From Epiperipatus broadwayi (taxonomy: Eukaryota; Onychophora; Udeonychophora; Euonychophora; Peripatidae): a stretch of 64,000 bases of DNA. Of this stretch, positions 49,454-59,180 are shown piece after piece. The stretch's first letter is position 1, and each line of letters begins with the position of its first letter. The notes below the pieces were generated by a model. That model worked only from the letters and a program-made list of their open reading frames with translations, searched no databases and had not been told where the DNA came from. Position numbers and translations under genes: made by a program. Location: NCBI GenBank assembly GCA_028023455.1, contig JAQFVV010006647.1, positions 312,001-376,000 on the forward strand. The letters run 5' to 3'.

Positions 49454-51654
49454 CTCGTTAAAAAAAAATATTGATTGTATATCAAAGCAATAAAATAACA
49501 TCTGGTGATTAAATAAAAAAATAAAGAACCAAAAATTAGATTGGTAATCAATTCTAAAATTGATGAAATATTTTTAGATAACAAGTAAATAAAAATATCT
49601 GAGTTAAATAGTGAACAAAAATTATACTCAATTCATCGATATCAATAATCTATGACAACATAGTAATTGTAAGATAAAAATAAAAACGTCTCACTTAGAA
49701 AATAACTTTTCTTAAAGTGAACTAATAAACTAACCTAATGTCAAAATGAGAAAAAAATTTATCCCAAAGACAGCAATTTTGAAATCTGATACCTGATTAT
49801 AAAATTCTGTAATCATCAAAATTATTAACAATTTAATATCAGCAAACAAAAATATTAGTACCAACAGTACATTCTCTATATCCAAACAATAAATTGAAAT
49901 CAGCATTAGTTCAAAAATCCGTTCAAGGGAAACTCAAATTACACATAATGTATAAAAACAAAATATTATATTGTAATATATCCTAACATATGTAATATGT
50001 TGCATTTGTACTATAAAAACCATAAGATACAAAATTAAGTTGATTGGAGATAAAAGAGTCAAACTTCTTCAGAAGATGATGAGATAAACAAATGAAATTA
50101 AAACCCAAGTAGACTAATGCAATTTGTCAAAGACTTTGATCAATACTGGGTAAATAATATTCACGTTAAATCTATTAAAAAAATATTTGCAATAGCACTT
50201 TGAATGTGCATAAAATTGTTATACACCATACTAGTTTGATAAGAATCCAAATTATATTTTTGGTAAATATCTAAAATACTTACTACACTTATTACTTTAT
50301 TATACACACATTTTTCAAAATCATTTCTTTCTACAGCTTAACAATAAATAATATAAAATTTTCAATGCCAAGTGAATTTTATTTTGTTATTATGAATCAG
50401 AAGAAAATAGCATACTGAAAAAAGATATTAAAAATGTGAAATGTCAAAGAAATAGTTCAGCTCATGCTAGTAATATGTCATATCAATATGCATTTGTTTT
50501 TGAACTGATTTATTAGCAATAAAACATCACCAGTAGTTATTATATTAACATCTATTAAATCATTAGTATTTGAGCCATTAGTTTTATAAGAATTAGATAG
50601 ATATTTTTACTTGTATATTAAAAACAATAATAAATAAAATTATTGAGATTGAAAACTGTCACCAAATGACATTTTAATTTTCACAACTGTTTTTTCAATA
50701 AATGACGATAAATATTCAGTTAGATCTTATATTGCTCTCTAATCAGCCATTATAGTTTCCAAGTCAGTCTTTGATTTTGAATAGATTTCTAGATTCTATA
50801 AAATTATTATTGCTGCTTAAAAATCCTGGTTGTTAAAATATTTTAGGTCTACTTTTTTGATTAATAGAAAATTAATTATTGAAAAAATAAAGAGAGTTAT
50901 TTTTTAGTCTATCATGATGGAAAAATAGTCATTCAATTAAAATTTCCTGCTTACTGAAGTCCAACCAACTCAATTGCAAAGTCCAGTTCCCAAATTGCAA
51001 ACTTGATATTATCCCATCATATATAATTTATTTACTTATAATTTTTAATAATTATAATTATATTTATTTTAAACAATGTAATTTAAAATTTAATAAATTT
51101 GTGTCCTTTATGTGATGCTGAGGTGGAAATTAATTATAATTGCATTGCATTTCAATTTTTATTTAGACTTTATTACTTCATCCATTTTCCCTCCTGAATA
51201 TGTGTTAATCCTAATTATAAAATGATAGATTTAAAAGCTAAAGATTTCTAGATCACAACTCAATTAAGTCACTTTCAATTATCTGACCTCCATTATTATA
51301 TTATTATTTTTTTTTATAGAAAAATCATTGATTTCAGTATAATTTTTGGGAATGATAATCTCAAAATGAAAGATACATTCCAAGAGAAAACAATTACATA
51401 AATCATAATATGATTTCAGGTAATTCATTTACTCAAACAATTGGAATGCAAATTTTGAAAAGAGATTTTTTTTCTTCTTCTAAATGTTTATTTTTTTATT
51501 TCATTTACAGTCAAACTTCCATTTAAATTTTTGCAAGTAGTATTTTAAAAACTTGATAATTTTATGAATTAGAAATTCAGTACCAAAATATTTTAAATTT
51601 ACAAAAGTAATTTATGTAAATAAACATTTATTTTTATATAGCGCATGTTTACAA
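46609..51654. other. AT-rich intron sequence without recognised genes
   Basis: Poly-A and poly-T runs and two (TA)n tracts (49373-49401 and 49419-49452). Frames at 47798-48138 are poly-Lys/poly-Phe artefacts of homopolymers. The C/G block at 48437-48485 is listed separately. Confidence 0.45.
48437..48485. repeat. Pure C/G block in AT-rich DNA
   Basis: After a long T run comes a run of C (with a single A), then G, then CCCC, then G: about 49 bases with almost no A or T. This is wholly unlike the surrounding composition. It is self-complementary and could fold or form G-quadruplex structures, but such blocks also arise as assembly artefacts. Confidence 0.8.
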
Positions 51655-52416
51655 TTGTATTACTTTCAAATATAAGCCTTTCAAGCTAATTGTGCATGCA
51701 CTTTTACGAGTGTTAATAATAATAAATGAATACTTTCCTCTCCAATTCAAGATATAGTATTTATGCAGGAATAAAATGAATTCACTTATTCCTTCAACTC
51801 AAATGTTTATATATATGAGCAAATCTGAAGTACTGGCAAGGAAATCATGAGGATAGATCACTCACTTTAAATTACTATATACGATGTCTGAATGAATGAT
51901 GTCAGTGAAATTGTCTAGAATTTACTAAACGTCACTCTAATTGAAACTTAATCATATGTAAATAAGCATTTATTTTTATAAAGCACATATTTATATTTGT
52001 ATTACATTCAAATATCAGCCTTTCAAGCTAATTGTGCATGTGCTTTTGCAAGTGTTAATAATAATAAATGAATATTTTCCTCTCCAGTACAAGATATAGT
52101 ATTTATGCTTATTTACATATGATTAAGTTTCAGTTAGAGTGACGTTTAGTAAATTCTAGACAATTTCACCGACGTCATTCATTCAGACATTGTATATAGT
52201 AATTTAAAGTGAGTGGTCCATCGTCACGCTTTCTTGCCAGTACTTCAGATTTGCTCATATATAAGCATTTGAGTTGTAGGAATGGGTGGATTTATTTTAT
52301 TCCTGCATAAATACTATATCTTGTATTGGAGAGGAAAGTATTCATTTATTATTATTAACACTTGCAAAAGCACATGCACAATTAGCTTGAAAGGCTGATA
52401 TTTGAATGTAAAAGTA
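51655..52416. repeat. Large inverted repeat with an internal third copy
   Basis: Left arm 51655-51970 and right arm 52108-52416 are reverse complements with high identity, for example CAAATCTGAAGTACTGGCAA, GTCTAGAATTTACTAAACGT and AATCATATGTAAATAAGCAT at the inner edge. The spacer (51971-52107) is a further direct copy of the first part of the left arm (CCTTTCAAGCTAATTGTGCA, TTAATAATAATAAATGAATA, ATATAGTATTTATGC). The plan is A-B-A-B'-A'. No coding potential. Confidence 0.88.
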
Positions 52417-52469
52417 ATTTATGTTTTAGGACAATTTAAAAATTGTTACTCATTTAAGTATTTTAACTT

Positions 52470-52476
<7 letters not shown>

Positions 52477-52500
<24 letters not shown>

Positions 52501-52552
52501 CACAAAATATAGAAATATATATATATATATATATATCACAAAATATAGAAAG
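52477..52552 (+). repeat. Duplicated (TA)n plus TCACAAAATATAGAAA unit
   Basis: Two successive units, each a (TA)n tract followed by the same 16-bp phrase, probably from slippage or unequal exchange between TA tracts. Confidence 0.75.
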
Positions 52553-52570
52553 AATAGCTTGCACATACTA

Positions 52571-52693
52571 ATAAGGAGGACCAGAAATTAAATATACTAC
52601 TCATCTATAACTACCTAACAACAATCATCTTATTGTTAGATGTTGCTAGGTAGTTATAGATGAATGAAGTATTTTATTTGTAGACCTTTTTAT
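52571..52693. mobile_element. 123-bp foldback element
   Basis: Arms of about 57 bp: the left begins ATAAGGAGGACC and contains CATCTATAACTACCTA; the right contains TAGGTAGTTATAGATG and ends ACCTTTTTAT. The inner pairing is AACAACAATC/GATGTTGC. Non-coding, similar in style to the foldbacks at 22443 and 28221 but not the same sequence. Confidence 0.65.
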
Positions 52694-53274
52694 TGGTAAG
52701 TGAAGGCTATTCTTTATATAGAGTTTTAGTAGATTTTCACTGATACATGCCACCTACCAATATAAGTTTTAATTGCAAATAATTACACAAATAAAATAAC
52801 CATATTGAAATTCACAGGAAAAATATCTTAATAATAATTGGCAAAGAATGAATAGAATACCACATGCTAATTTTGTCTTCTGTATTTTTTTTCACTAAAG
52901 AAAAATCTTTATTGCAATTGACAAATGATTTTTAAAAAAATTATCACCAAATTGTAATTCAGGGCTTCATTAAAAAATATTTGCCTAATAATCTCAAATA
53001 ATACTAGTAGTTAGTCCAAAAATATTAGATTCAGATCATAGAATGGCTGATAAAACAATTCTAAACTTTATATCTCTTAATGAATAAACAACGTATGGTC
53101 AAAAATTATTGTAATGTAGGTTATAACTACTTTTTTATTTTTTGTGTTTTTGTTAATATTTTTTAATTGTACTCATAGGAAGTATTCTCAAGGTCACTTT
53201 AGCTTATTCATGATGACTATATTTTCATTATTTGTGCACAATAAGTTTATGTTTATATATATATATATATATAT

Positions 53275-54000
53275 TGTAACGGTATATAAATATGCCGTTA
53301 CATTAATTTAAAATAAAATCTTAAAGTTCGCAAATAAAAATAAAATCTATTAAAAAAAACAAAACTAAACGCTAAAATTAAAATGTTTGTTAAACGTATA
53401 TATTCGCACAGATTCAAAACTTTAAAAATATTTTTTTAAAAAACAAATAAATAAGTATTTGAACATACTTTTTTTATAAAAAAGTACAAGATTTAAAGAT
53501 AAAATATTTTTGTAGATGGAAATGATTGTTTATTAATTATCCAAAAGCTGTGTAATTAAAAAGTCAGATCAAAAATAGATAAGAGAATAGAGAGATTTTA
53601 GCTTGACCAATGGAAGCAAATAAAGGCCCGGACCATAATAAAAAAATGGAACAGTGACATTTTTGTTTGTGGAATCCATAGGAGGACTATAAAAAGAAAA
53701 ATATTGAGTTCCAGGGAGTTTCCAACTTGATTTGGTAAGAAGAATGACAAGACGCACTTATCGTTCTCTATCACTTATTTAAAAAATGAAAAGACTGTGA
53801 TACCAGAATGGAACCAGCTAATGCCACCCCCAGAACACTATCTTCCAATGGAGACATCACGGGAATTAAAAAACAGGAACCTGGACTCTTCTACCATAAG
53901 CTATATGAACTGAAAAATTGTTAAAATCATAAAATTAATTAAGAACTTTCGTCAAGAGTTGACAAATTAATAAACAAGCCAACTTAAATGTTAAAATGGA
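53275..54000 (+). mobile_element. LTR-like segment beginning TGTAACGG after (TA)n
   Basis: Begins immediately after a (TA)n tract with TGTAACGG; CCGTTACA follows 12 bases later, so the first 28 bp are palindromic. Then comes a region of higher G+C (53600-53900) with a TATA-like GGACTATAAAAAG at about 53684, followed by non-coding sequence. The layout resembles a retroelement LTR with its own promoter, but I found no matching 3' LTR, primer-binding site or gag/pol. Could also be a DNA transposon fragment. Confidence 0.3.
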
Positions 54001-54123
54001 CTCTTATCTGACTTTTGTAAGATTTTTAGATCAAATTAATAATGTTTAAATTTATATATTTTGCATTGATAAACATCATTTCCATTTTTTTTTTATTGTA
54101 TAAATTATTTAAATGCATGAAAT

Positions 54124-54860
54124 TTAAGTTGGGTATAGACGTTGCATGGATTCGTTAATGGTTAATTGTGTTGCTGTTTCATATTCGATTGGAATATATA
54201 GGTCATTGGTGTCATTGCGGCATCTTATGTTGAATGCTACTGGGCTTCTTGTATTCCCTCTACAATTGACGTTATCGATGACTTTGTATTTTGATCGGTT
54301 ATGTTTATTCTGGAACGTTTTAACCATGGAATCTATGCAGCCGATCTATACTCGACATTATAAAACAAATTGTATAAAATTCATCTGTGCAAACATATCT
54401 AAATGTTAAATTTAAGTCGGGCATGAATGGCTATATAGATTTGTAAAGTTATATATATAGTTTAAGGGAGGGTAATCTTAGGTTATTTGTTTCGTAGTTG
54501 AATTAGCTCAATGGATTGGATATATTTGTGTAATTAGTAGATGTAGTATGAGATCCGCTAAGGGCAGGATTGCATATATATGCCACACACCTTCTGTTTG
54601 CCTATGGATGGGTTTGTAAGTTGGCAAAGGACCACAGTCCATTCTTATGAAGTTTTTTGTTTATTGTTCTACTCGCCAACAGATGTAGCATTCCTGTTGG
54701 TGGAGAAACAATGTCTTCTCTAACTCTACTTACTGTTCAGATGTGCATTCCTGACAGTATAGTATTTTATGTTGTCATATTTTCATGCTACATTGAATAC
54801 ATAAATGTATCAGATGGATTGGTGCCGGTTTGACTGCAAACTTTTGGCCTAAAGTTAAAT
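54124..54860 (-). pseudogene. Unrecognised coding-like remnant
   Basis: The minus-strand frame 54124-54327 reads NRSKYKVIDNVNCRGNTRSP then YIPIEYETATQLTINESMQR. Further upstream on the same strand are Cys-containing pieces in different frames (HLCIQCSMK, ATSVGE, RRCVAYICNP). Balanced composition marks it as formerly coding, perhaps a transposase, but no domain could be named. The plus-strand frame 54146-54409 is its shadow. Confidence 0.3.
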
Positions 54861-55139
54861 AAGGGAAATAATATTTTCTTTTCAAATGCAGATCTATGTA
54901 GTCTATTCATACTCGACTCACTAAATAAATATTAAACTCATTATTGCAATCTATTTAAATGTAAAATTAAAAGTTAATATAAAAATCTAAAATGTTAAAT
55001 TTATTCCTCAAAATTTAAAATGATTCAAAATTTATATGTGCGTAAATAAATATTTTTCTGTGTTAATTTCTGGCAGTGGCTTTTATTTTTTATATATATT
55101 TGAGATACAAATTAATCAAGTTATTTATTATCTCTGTGT

Positions 55140-55265
55140 CTCCATGAGCTAGTGACTTGGGCTAACGATCTAAATATTTAAATAAAGTGGAATCTTAACA
55201 GCACGTATATGCCTACTCTATAAATTTTTCTAGGTTCGAATGCCTAGATGGCGCCCTTGTAGTGC
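55140..55265 (+). repeat. Possible tRNA-derived SINE fragment
   Basis: GAGCTAGTGACTTGGGCTAA resembles a degraded A box; about 85 bases later GGTTCGAATGCC matches a Pol III B box well. A similar A-box-like TTAGCTCAATGGATTGG occurs at 54500 without a B box. No tail repeat or second copy was found. Confidence 0.3.
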
Positions 55266-55315
55266 AGATATAGTAGATTGCAGTTAGATTTAATTCTCCA
55301 CCTTCTTTTTGATCG

Positions 55316-55317
<2 letters not shown>

Positions 55318-55354
<37 letters not shown>

Positions 55355-55430
55355 TACTGCTCTGAAGAAGACTGTTAGACAGACAGTCAAAACTGCCAGC
55401 TATTTTAAAAATGTGGTATAATAAAATATT
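55318..55430 (+). repeat. (TA)n followed by a PLE-end-like stem-loop
   Basis: After the (TA)n tract comes CTCTGAAGAAGACTGT, TAGACAG, ACAGTC and AAAACTGCC. GACTGT/ACAGTC makes a six-base-pair stem placed where stem II of a hammerhead would be, but GAAA is replaced by AAAA. Probably a decayed PLE pseudo-LTR end. Confidence 0.35.
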
Positions 55431-55666
55431 GCATTATGTAAAATGCATATAAAATAATAGTTTATTTATATTAGAGACAAATATTATTTACGAAAAAAAG
55501 TTACCGTTGCCATAGTATTATGTGAAATACTCAGCTCATATCAAATTACTAGTAACAATGGTCAATTATTTTATTTGTATAATCACAACATCTGTATCCT
55601 TGATAGCACTTATTTTAGAAACAATATGTCATAAATAACTTTTATTAAGGGAATATTGAAAATGTA

Positions 55667-56189
55667 CACAGTGTGTCCCAAGGGAAATATGCCTCCAAGG
55701 CTGCCTATAGCATTATTTCTGAATCAATGCTTATATTATGTAAATATAGTGTAGCTATTCACCACAAAAATTGTAAGGCACTAGTACATCTTAATCATGA
55801 ATTATGACATGAAATGTGACAGTATGTTTCATATTTTAACTCTTGATGGATGTGTTAACATTAAATTTTGTTTGAAGTTGGGATAAAGTGCTAATGAAAC
55901 ATTTGAAATGATTCAAGGAGTGAGTTGAAGTGAACCATGAGATATAAGAATGATTTTAAAGAGTTTGCAAAATTTCATTGATGGCATGGAGAATGTTGGA
56001 GATGATTAATGAAGGTACAGAACATACTGCCCCATTTTACATTTTAATTCATTATATAAAATATGCTAGCACTTAAAATTTTTATGATGAATAGTTATAC
56101 CATTTCACTACATCATGCATCCCTTGATTTGAAAAATACACTGTAGGCAGTTTGTAGAAATAGAAACTTTTTCATTGGGACATACTTTG
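55667..56189. mobile_element. Mariner-like non-autonomous element, 523 bp
   Basis: TA flanks both sides (55665-55666 and 56190-56191). The ends read inward are CACAGTGTGTCCCAAGGGAA and CAAAGTATGTCCCAATGAAA, sharing the GT-GTCCCA pattern typical of mariner/Tc1 terminal repeats. No transposase frame remains. A diverged relative is at 33815-34249. Confidence 0.65.
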
Positions 56190-56322
56190 TATGTGTAAGC
56201 TGATGATCAGAAATCACAAACAAAAATTTTAATATTTTGACCATTTGTCTATATAATTTTACATACAACTTATAGATGTCATAATATAGTCTTTAAAATG
56301 CTGTTTTATGATTTTCTCTTAC

Positions 56323-56397
56323 CTGACAACCCATCCTTATCTGCTGCCGATACAGTGGCTCCTGCTTCAATTAGTTTCATACATGCTTCAGCACTTC
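56323..56397 (-). CDS. Ankyrin-repeat gene, internal exon 1 of 4 in window
   Basis: A 75-bp exon with an acceptor (TTTATTAG before GAAGTGC) and a donor (TCAG then GTAAGAG). It supplies the second and third bases of a codon, 24 full codons and one overhanging base. It encodes SAEACMKLIEAGATV and then SAADKDGLS: the second helix and loop of one ankyrin repeat followed by the start of the next. The overhanging G joins the CT that opens the next exon (46608) to make an Ala codon, giving DGLS-ALHCAASR, a textbook ankyrin junction. Ankyrin repeats are protein-binding scaffolds, so the partner and cellular place cannot be read from this. I do not recognise the exact family member. The exon is far too short for ordinary ORF finding, and the phase match is the main evidence. 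Confidence 0.85.
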
Positions 56398-56589
56398 CTA
56401 ATAAATTATCAACAAATCTATAATGTAAGTTAGTTTAATGATTAATTATCTTCTCATACATCTAAGCAATGAAAATAAAAACAAATTTAAATTTACATAT
56501 AAATAAATGTTATCTGAAGTTTTGATAGATTGTTTAATCTATATGTTATTAAATACTGAAAAATGAAATGTATCAAAATTACACAAAAG

Positions 56590-56970
56590 GGATGTTACAG
56601 ATAAGACAAAGCAACAGTGGAGTAGAGATGTTTATGTTATGGTAAGGACAAATAATTTGTCAGAGCCATTGGAGAGAATAATTGATGAGTACAAAGAATT
56701 GATTAGTAGTTTGAATAATGTTAAAGGAAGAGAAAGAGTAGTTGAATTACTACCAAGATTTGACAATAGGTATATGTTAGATAGATCATATTCTATAAAT
56801 GAAAGAATGAAAAAATTATTCAAGAGAAAAATGTTATGTTTGTGGAGTGTGTGATTTTTTTATTAGCAAGAGGAAGTTATATAGTAAAGTTGGATTGTAC
56901 TTAGCAAAACAAGAAAATGAAGCATTAGGAGGTTTGATTTATGAAATATATTATAGTTTGAGAAACGTAT
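56590..56970 (+). pseudogene. LINE ORF1 with SGNH/GDSL esterase-like domain, broken
   Basis: The frame DVTDKTKQQWSRDVYVMV then RTNNLSEPLERIIDEYKEL matches the SGNH block with GTND (here RTNN). GRERVVELLPRFDNRYMLDR follows, where family members read 'VVVSGLLPR', then SYSINERMKKLF (the N..L segment). After a one-base shift come WSVCDFFISKRKLYSKVGLY and LAKQENEALGGLIYEIYYSL, matching the family's DG-H-N block (here VGLYLAK). The catalytic Asp and His of that last block are lost. In the family it would be a small esterase thought to aid membrane or lipid handling. This remnant is dead, and the first Ser-containing block is missing. Confidence 0.6.
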
Positions 56971-57103
56971 AAAGGGGGATAGGGTTTTAAATTACAGTAT
57001 TATCAAAATGAAGGTTAAGGATGGATGGGATGTAAGAAGTAAACAAAGAGTGCTGATTCAGATATAAATGTAGATATGGAGAGGGAATGGGTCTATAAAA
57101 TTA

Positions 57104-57760
57104 ATGATTAACAAGCTAATTACAAATATAATAGAAAAGAAAGAGCCAAAAGAATTTATAAAAGGGCAGAAAGAAAAAAATGTTAAAATTGGATATTTGA
57201 ATATAAAAGATGGTATGAGACCAGAAAAGTGGTTGGAATTAAATAAAGCAATTAAAAATGAAGGTCTTCGGATATTAGCAGTAGTGGAAACACATCTAAG
57301 AGAAGAAAAAAAATGTACACTGGAAGATTTGGTATGGTAGGTTATTTATAATTAGAAAGAAAGAAGAAAAAAGGGTGTTAGTATAGGAATTAGATATATT
57401 TAAATACTGTAAAGGGTTAAGAAAATTTGTGGTTTGAGATAAGTTTTGGAAGACAAGAATGGATGGTGGCTATAGTGCATATTGCCACTGTGGATAGTCA
57501 AACTATAATGGAATCACACAGTAGCACTTATTAAGGTCTAGTTCAAGATATCAGAGTTTCAAAAAAAAAGGAAATAAAATAATGGTTATAAGGGAAATAA
57601 ATGGGCATATTGAAGAAATTGATTATGTGGATAACAACAATGGGCAGTTTTTGAAATTTTTTTGTTAGAGAGTGAATTTGAGCACTGGAAATTTATCAAA
57701 TATTTAAAAGGGACAATACACATTGTCTAGAAATAATATATTTCACACAATAGATTATTA
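57104..57760 (+). pseudogene. LINE APE-type endonuclease domain, broken
   Basis: The open frame 57104-57340 contains VKIGYLNIKDGMRPEKWLEL (the N-terminal N of the LNI/WNI motif) and LRILAVVETHLREEKK (the catalytic E of Q/VETHL). In shifted frames come LWFEISFGRQEWMVAIVHIA, then MVIREINGHIEEIDYVDNNN (the INGH block) and QYTLSRNNISHTIDY (the W/YT....IDY block). The order matches APE endonucleases of LINEs, which nick the target DNA. Stops near 57345 and 57660 inactivate it. Confidence 0.7.
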
Positions 57761-58119
57761 GTGGAGAAAGAAGGAATGAATAAATTATGAAAAATAAAAG
57801 TGTTTGATAATGGAGAGAGAGTATAAAATAAAGATTATAAATTTCTTTGTAATAGAAATGGTTAGTAATGTGATGAAAAATAGTAATAAAAGTAAAAAGG
57901 CAATAAAAAAAATATGGATGGAGAATGAATAATAAGAATAAATTAGAAAAATTTATAGTAAAAAATCATCACATGATCACCACTTCTTATGTTTGTTCAA
58001 GCTGTTAAAACAGATAAAACTCTCCATACTATAGTGCCACTCAGTGCAAGCCAGAGTAATCAATGGATGTAAAAATGTTTGTGCATAAGATCCCTATCTA
58101 GTGCCTATTCATCCAACAT

Positions 58120-58159
58120 CCTCAGACTTGTTTCTAGTTTGTGGTTTTCATCAGTGAGG
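58120..58159 (-). ncRNA. Candidate minimal hammerhead ribozyme, best cleavage site
   Basis: On the minus strand: CCTCA, CTGATGA, a 13-base stem II region, GAAA, then C-AA-G and UC (a GUC cleavage triplet), then TGAGG. Stem I (CCTCA/TGAGG) is five perfect pairs and both core boxes are canonical. Stem II is weak in this copy: one A-T pair, then a mismatch. It lies upstream of the exon at 56323 on the same strand, so it would be in sense orientation if the gene's transcript extends this far. Confidence 0.45.
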
Positions 58160-58696
58160 AGCCTTGTATCTGAGAGCATTGCATTTAGATCTTAGGATCT
58201 AATGCAACTCTCCAGCAGCCACCTTTTATCTCCATTTAACTACAAAACTATGAGTTTAAAATTGAAAACAATAATATTTTCAATTCAAGCTCATTAGCTT
58301 ATATAATCATATAGGTTTGAATTCAGTTTAGTACCCATACATTTTGGTGTTTTTGGTTCTTTAATAACCATAGCCACCACTATTATATTAGGCAGGTTTT
58401 GTATTAAACCACTAAATATAATAAATGGAGAGTTTTGCCTGTTTTAACAGCTTACAAAAACATAAGAAATGGTGATTATGAGATGTTTAGTGGTTTAATA
58501 TCAATCCCTGCCTAATAGGATAGTGGTGGCTATGATTATTATAGAACCAAAGACAACAAAATGTATGAATATTGTCTTGAATTCAGACCAATATGACTAT
58601 ATAAGCTAATGAGATTGGACTGAAAATATTATTGCTTTCACTGGAGGGTTGCATTGAATCCTAAGATCTAGATGCAGTGCTTTTATATCCAAAGCT

Positions 58697-58736
58697 CCTC
58701 ACTGATGAAAGCCACAAGCTAGAAACTAGTTTGGGG
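58697..58736 (+). ncRNA. Candidate minimal hammerhead ribozyme
   Basis: CCTCA, CTGATGA, stem II with AGC/GCT closing a CACAA loop (next to an A-A mismatch), GAAA, C-TA-G, UU, then TGGGG. The stem II second pair is A-T here and G-C in the copy at 6205, a compensatory change. The site triplet is GUU, which is allowed but weaker than GUC. Confidence 0.4.
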
Positions 58737-59140
58737 ATATTGGATGAGTAGGCACTAGATAGGGATTTTATGCACAAACTTTCTTGCATCCATTAATTAC
58801 TCTGGCTTGTACTGAGTGGCACTACTATATGAAGAGTTTTACCTGTTTTACCAGCTTTAGAAAGCATAAGAAATGGTGATCATGGGAAGTTTAGTGGTTT
58901 AATATCAATCCTACCTAATAGAATACTGGTGGCTATTGTTATTAAAGAACCAAAGATATCAAAATGTATGAGTACTCAATTGAGTTCAGATTTATATGAT
59001 TATATAAGCTAATGAGCTTGAATTGAAATTATGTTTTTAATTTTAGGCTCATAGTTTTGTATAAGTAGAAATAAAAGGTGGCTGCTGAAAAGTTGCATTA
59101 GATCCTAAGATCTAGGTGCAGTGCTCACAGATCCAAGTCT

Positions 59141-59180
59141 CCTCATTGATGAAAACACTAAGCTAGAAACTATGCTGGGG
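59141..59180 (+). ncRNA. Decayed hammerhead-like motif
   Basis: Same layout as 58697-58736, but the core reads TTGATGA and the site region CTATGC, so it has lost a core base and the cleavage triplet. TGGGG still pairs with CCTCA. Confidence 0.35.

Larger units (their letters stand above)
46609..56322 (-). other. Intron of the ankyrin-repeat gene, about 9.7 kb
   Basis: GT-AG intron between the exons at 56323-56397 and 46410-46608, closing a G|CT Ala codon. It contains a large inverted repeat at 51655-52416, an LTR-like segment at 53275-54000 and a mariner-like element at 55667-56189. Confidence 0.85.
56590..57961 (+). mobile_element. LINE copy 2, 5' half (SGNH esterase ORF1 and endonuclease)
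   Basis: The 5' half of the element that continues at 59299, interrupted by the repeat cluster 57962-59298. It holds an SGNH-esterase-like block followed by an APE-type endonuclease in the same orientation as the RT downstream. Many stops and shifts are present. Esterase-type first ORFs are known in CR1-like LINEs. The 5' edge is not well defined. Confidence 0.7.

Noticed and set aside
55345-55410. Hammerhead ribozyme at the CTGAAGA stem-loop
   Set aside because: The second core box reads AAAA instead of GAAA and neither stem I nor a cleavage triplet can be formed; only the stem II-like hairpin is present.
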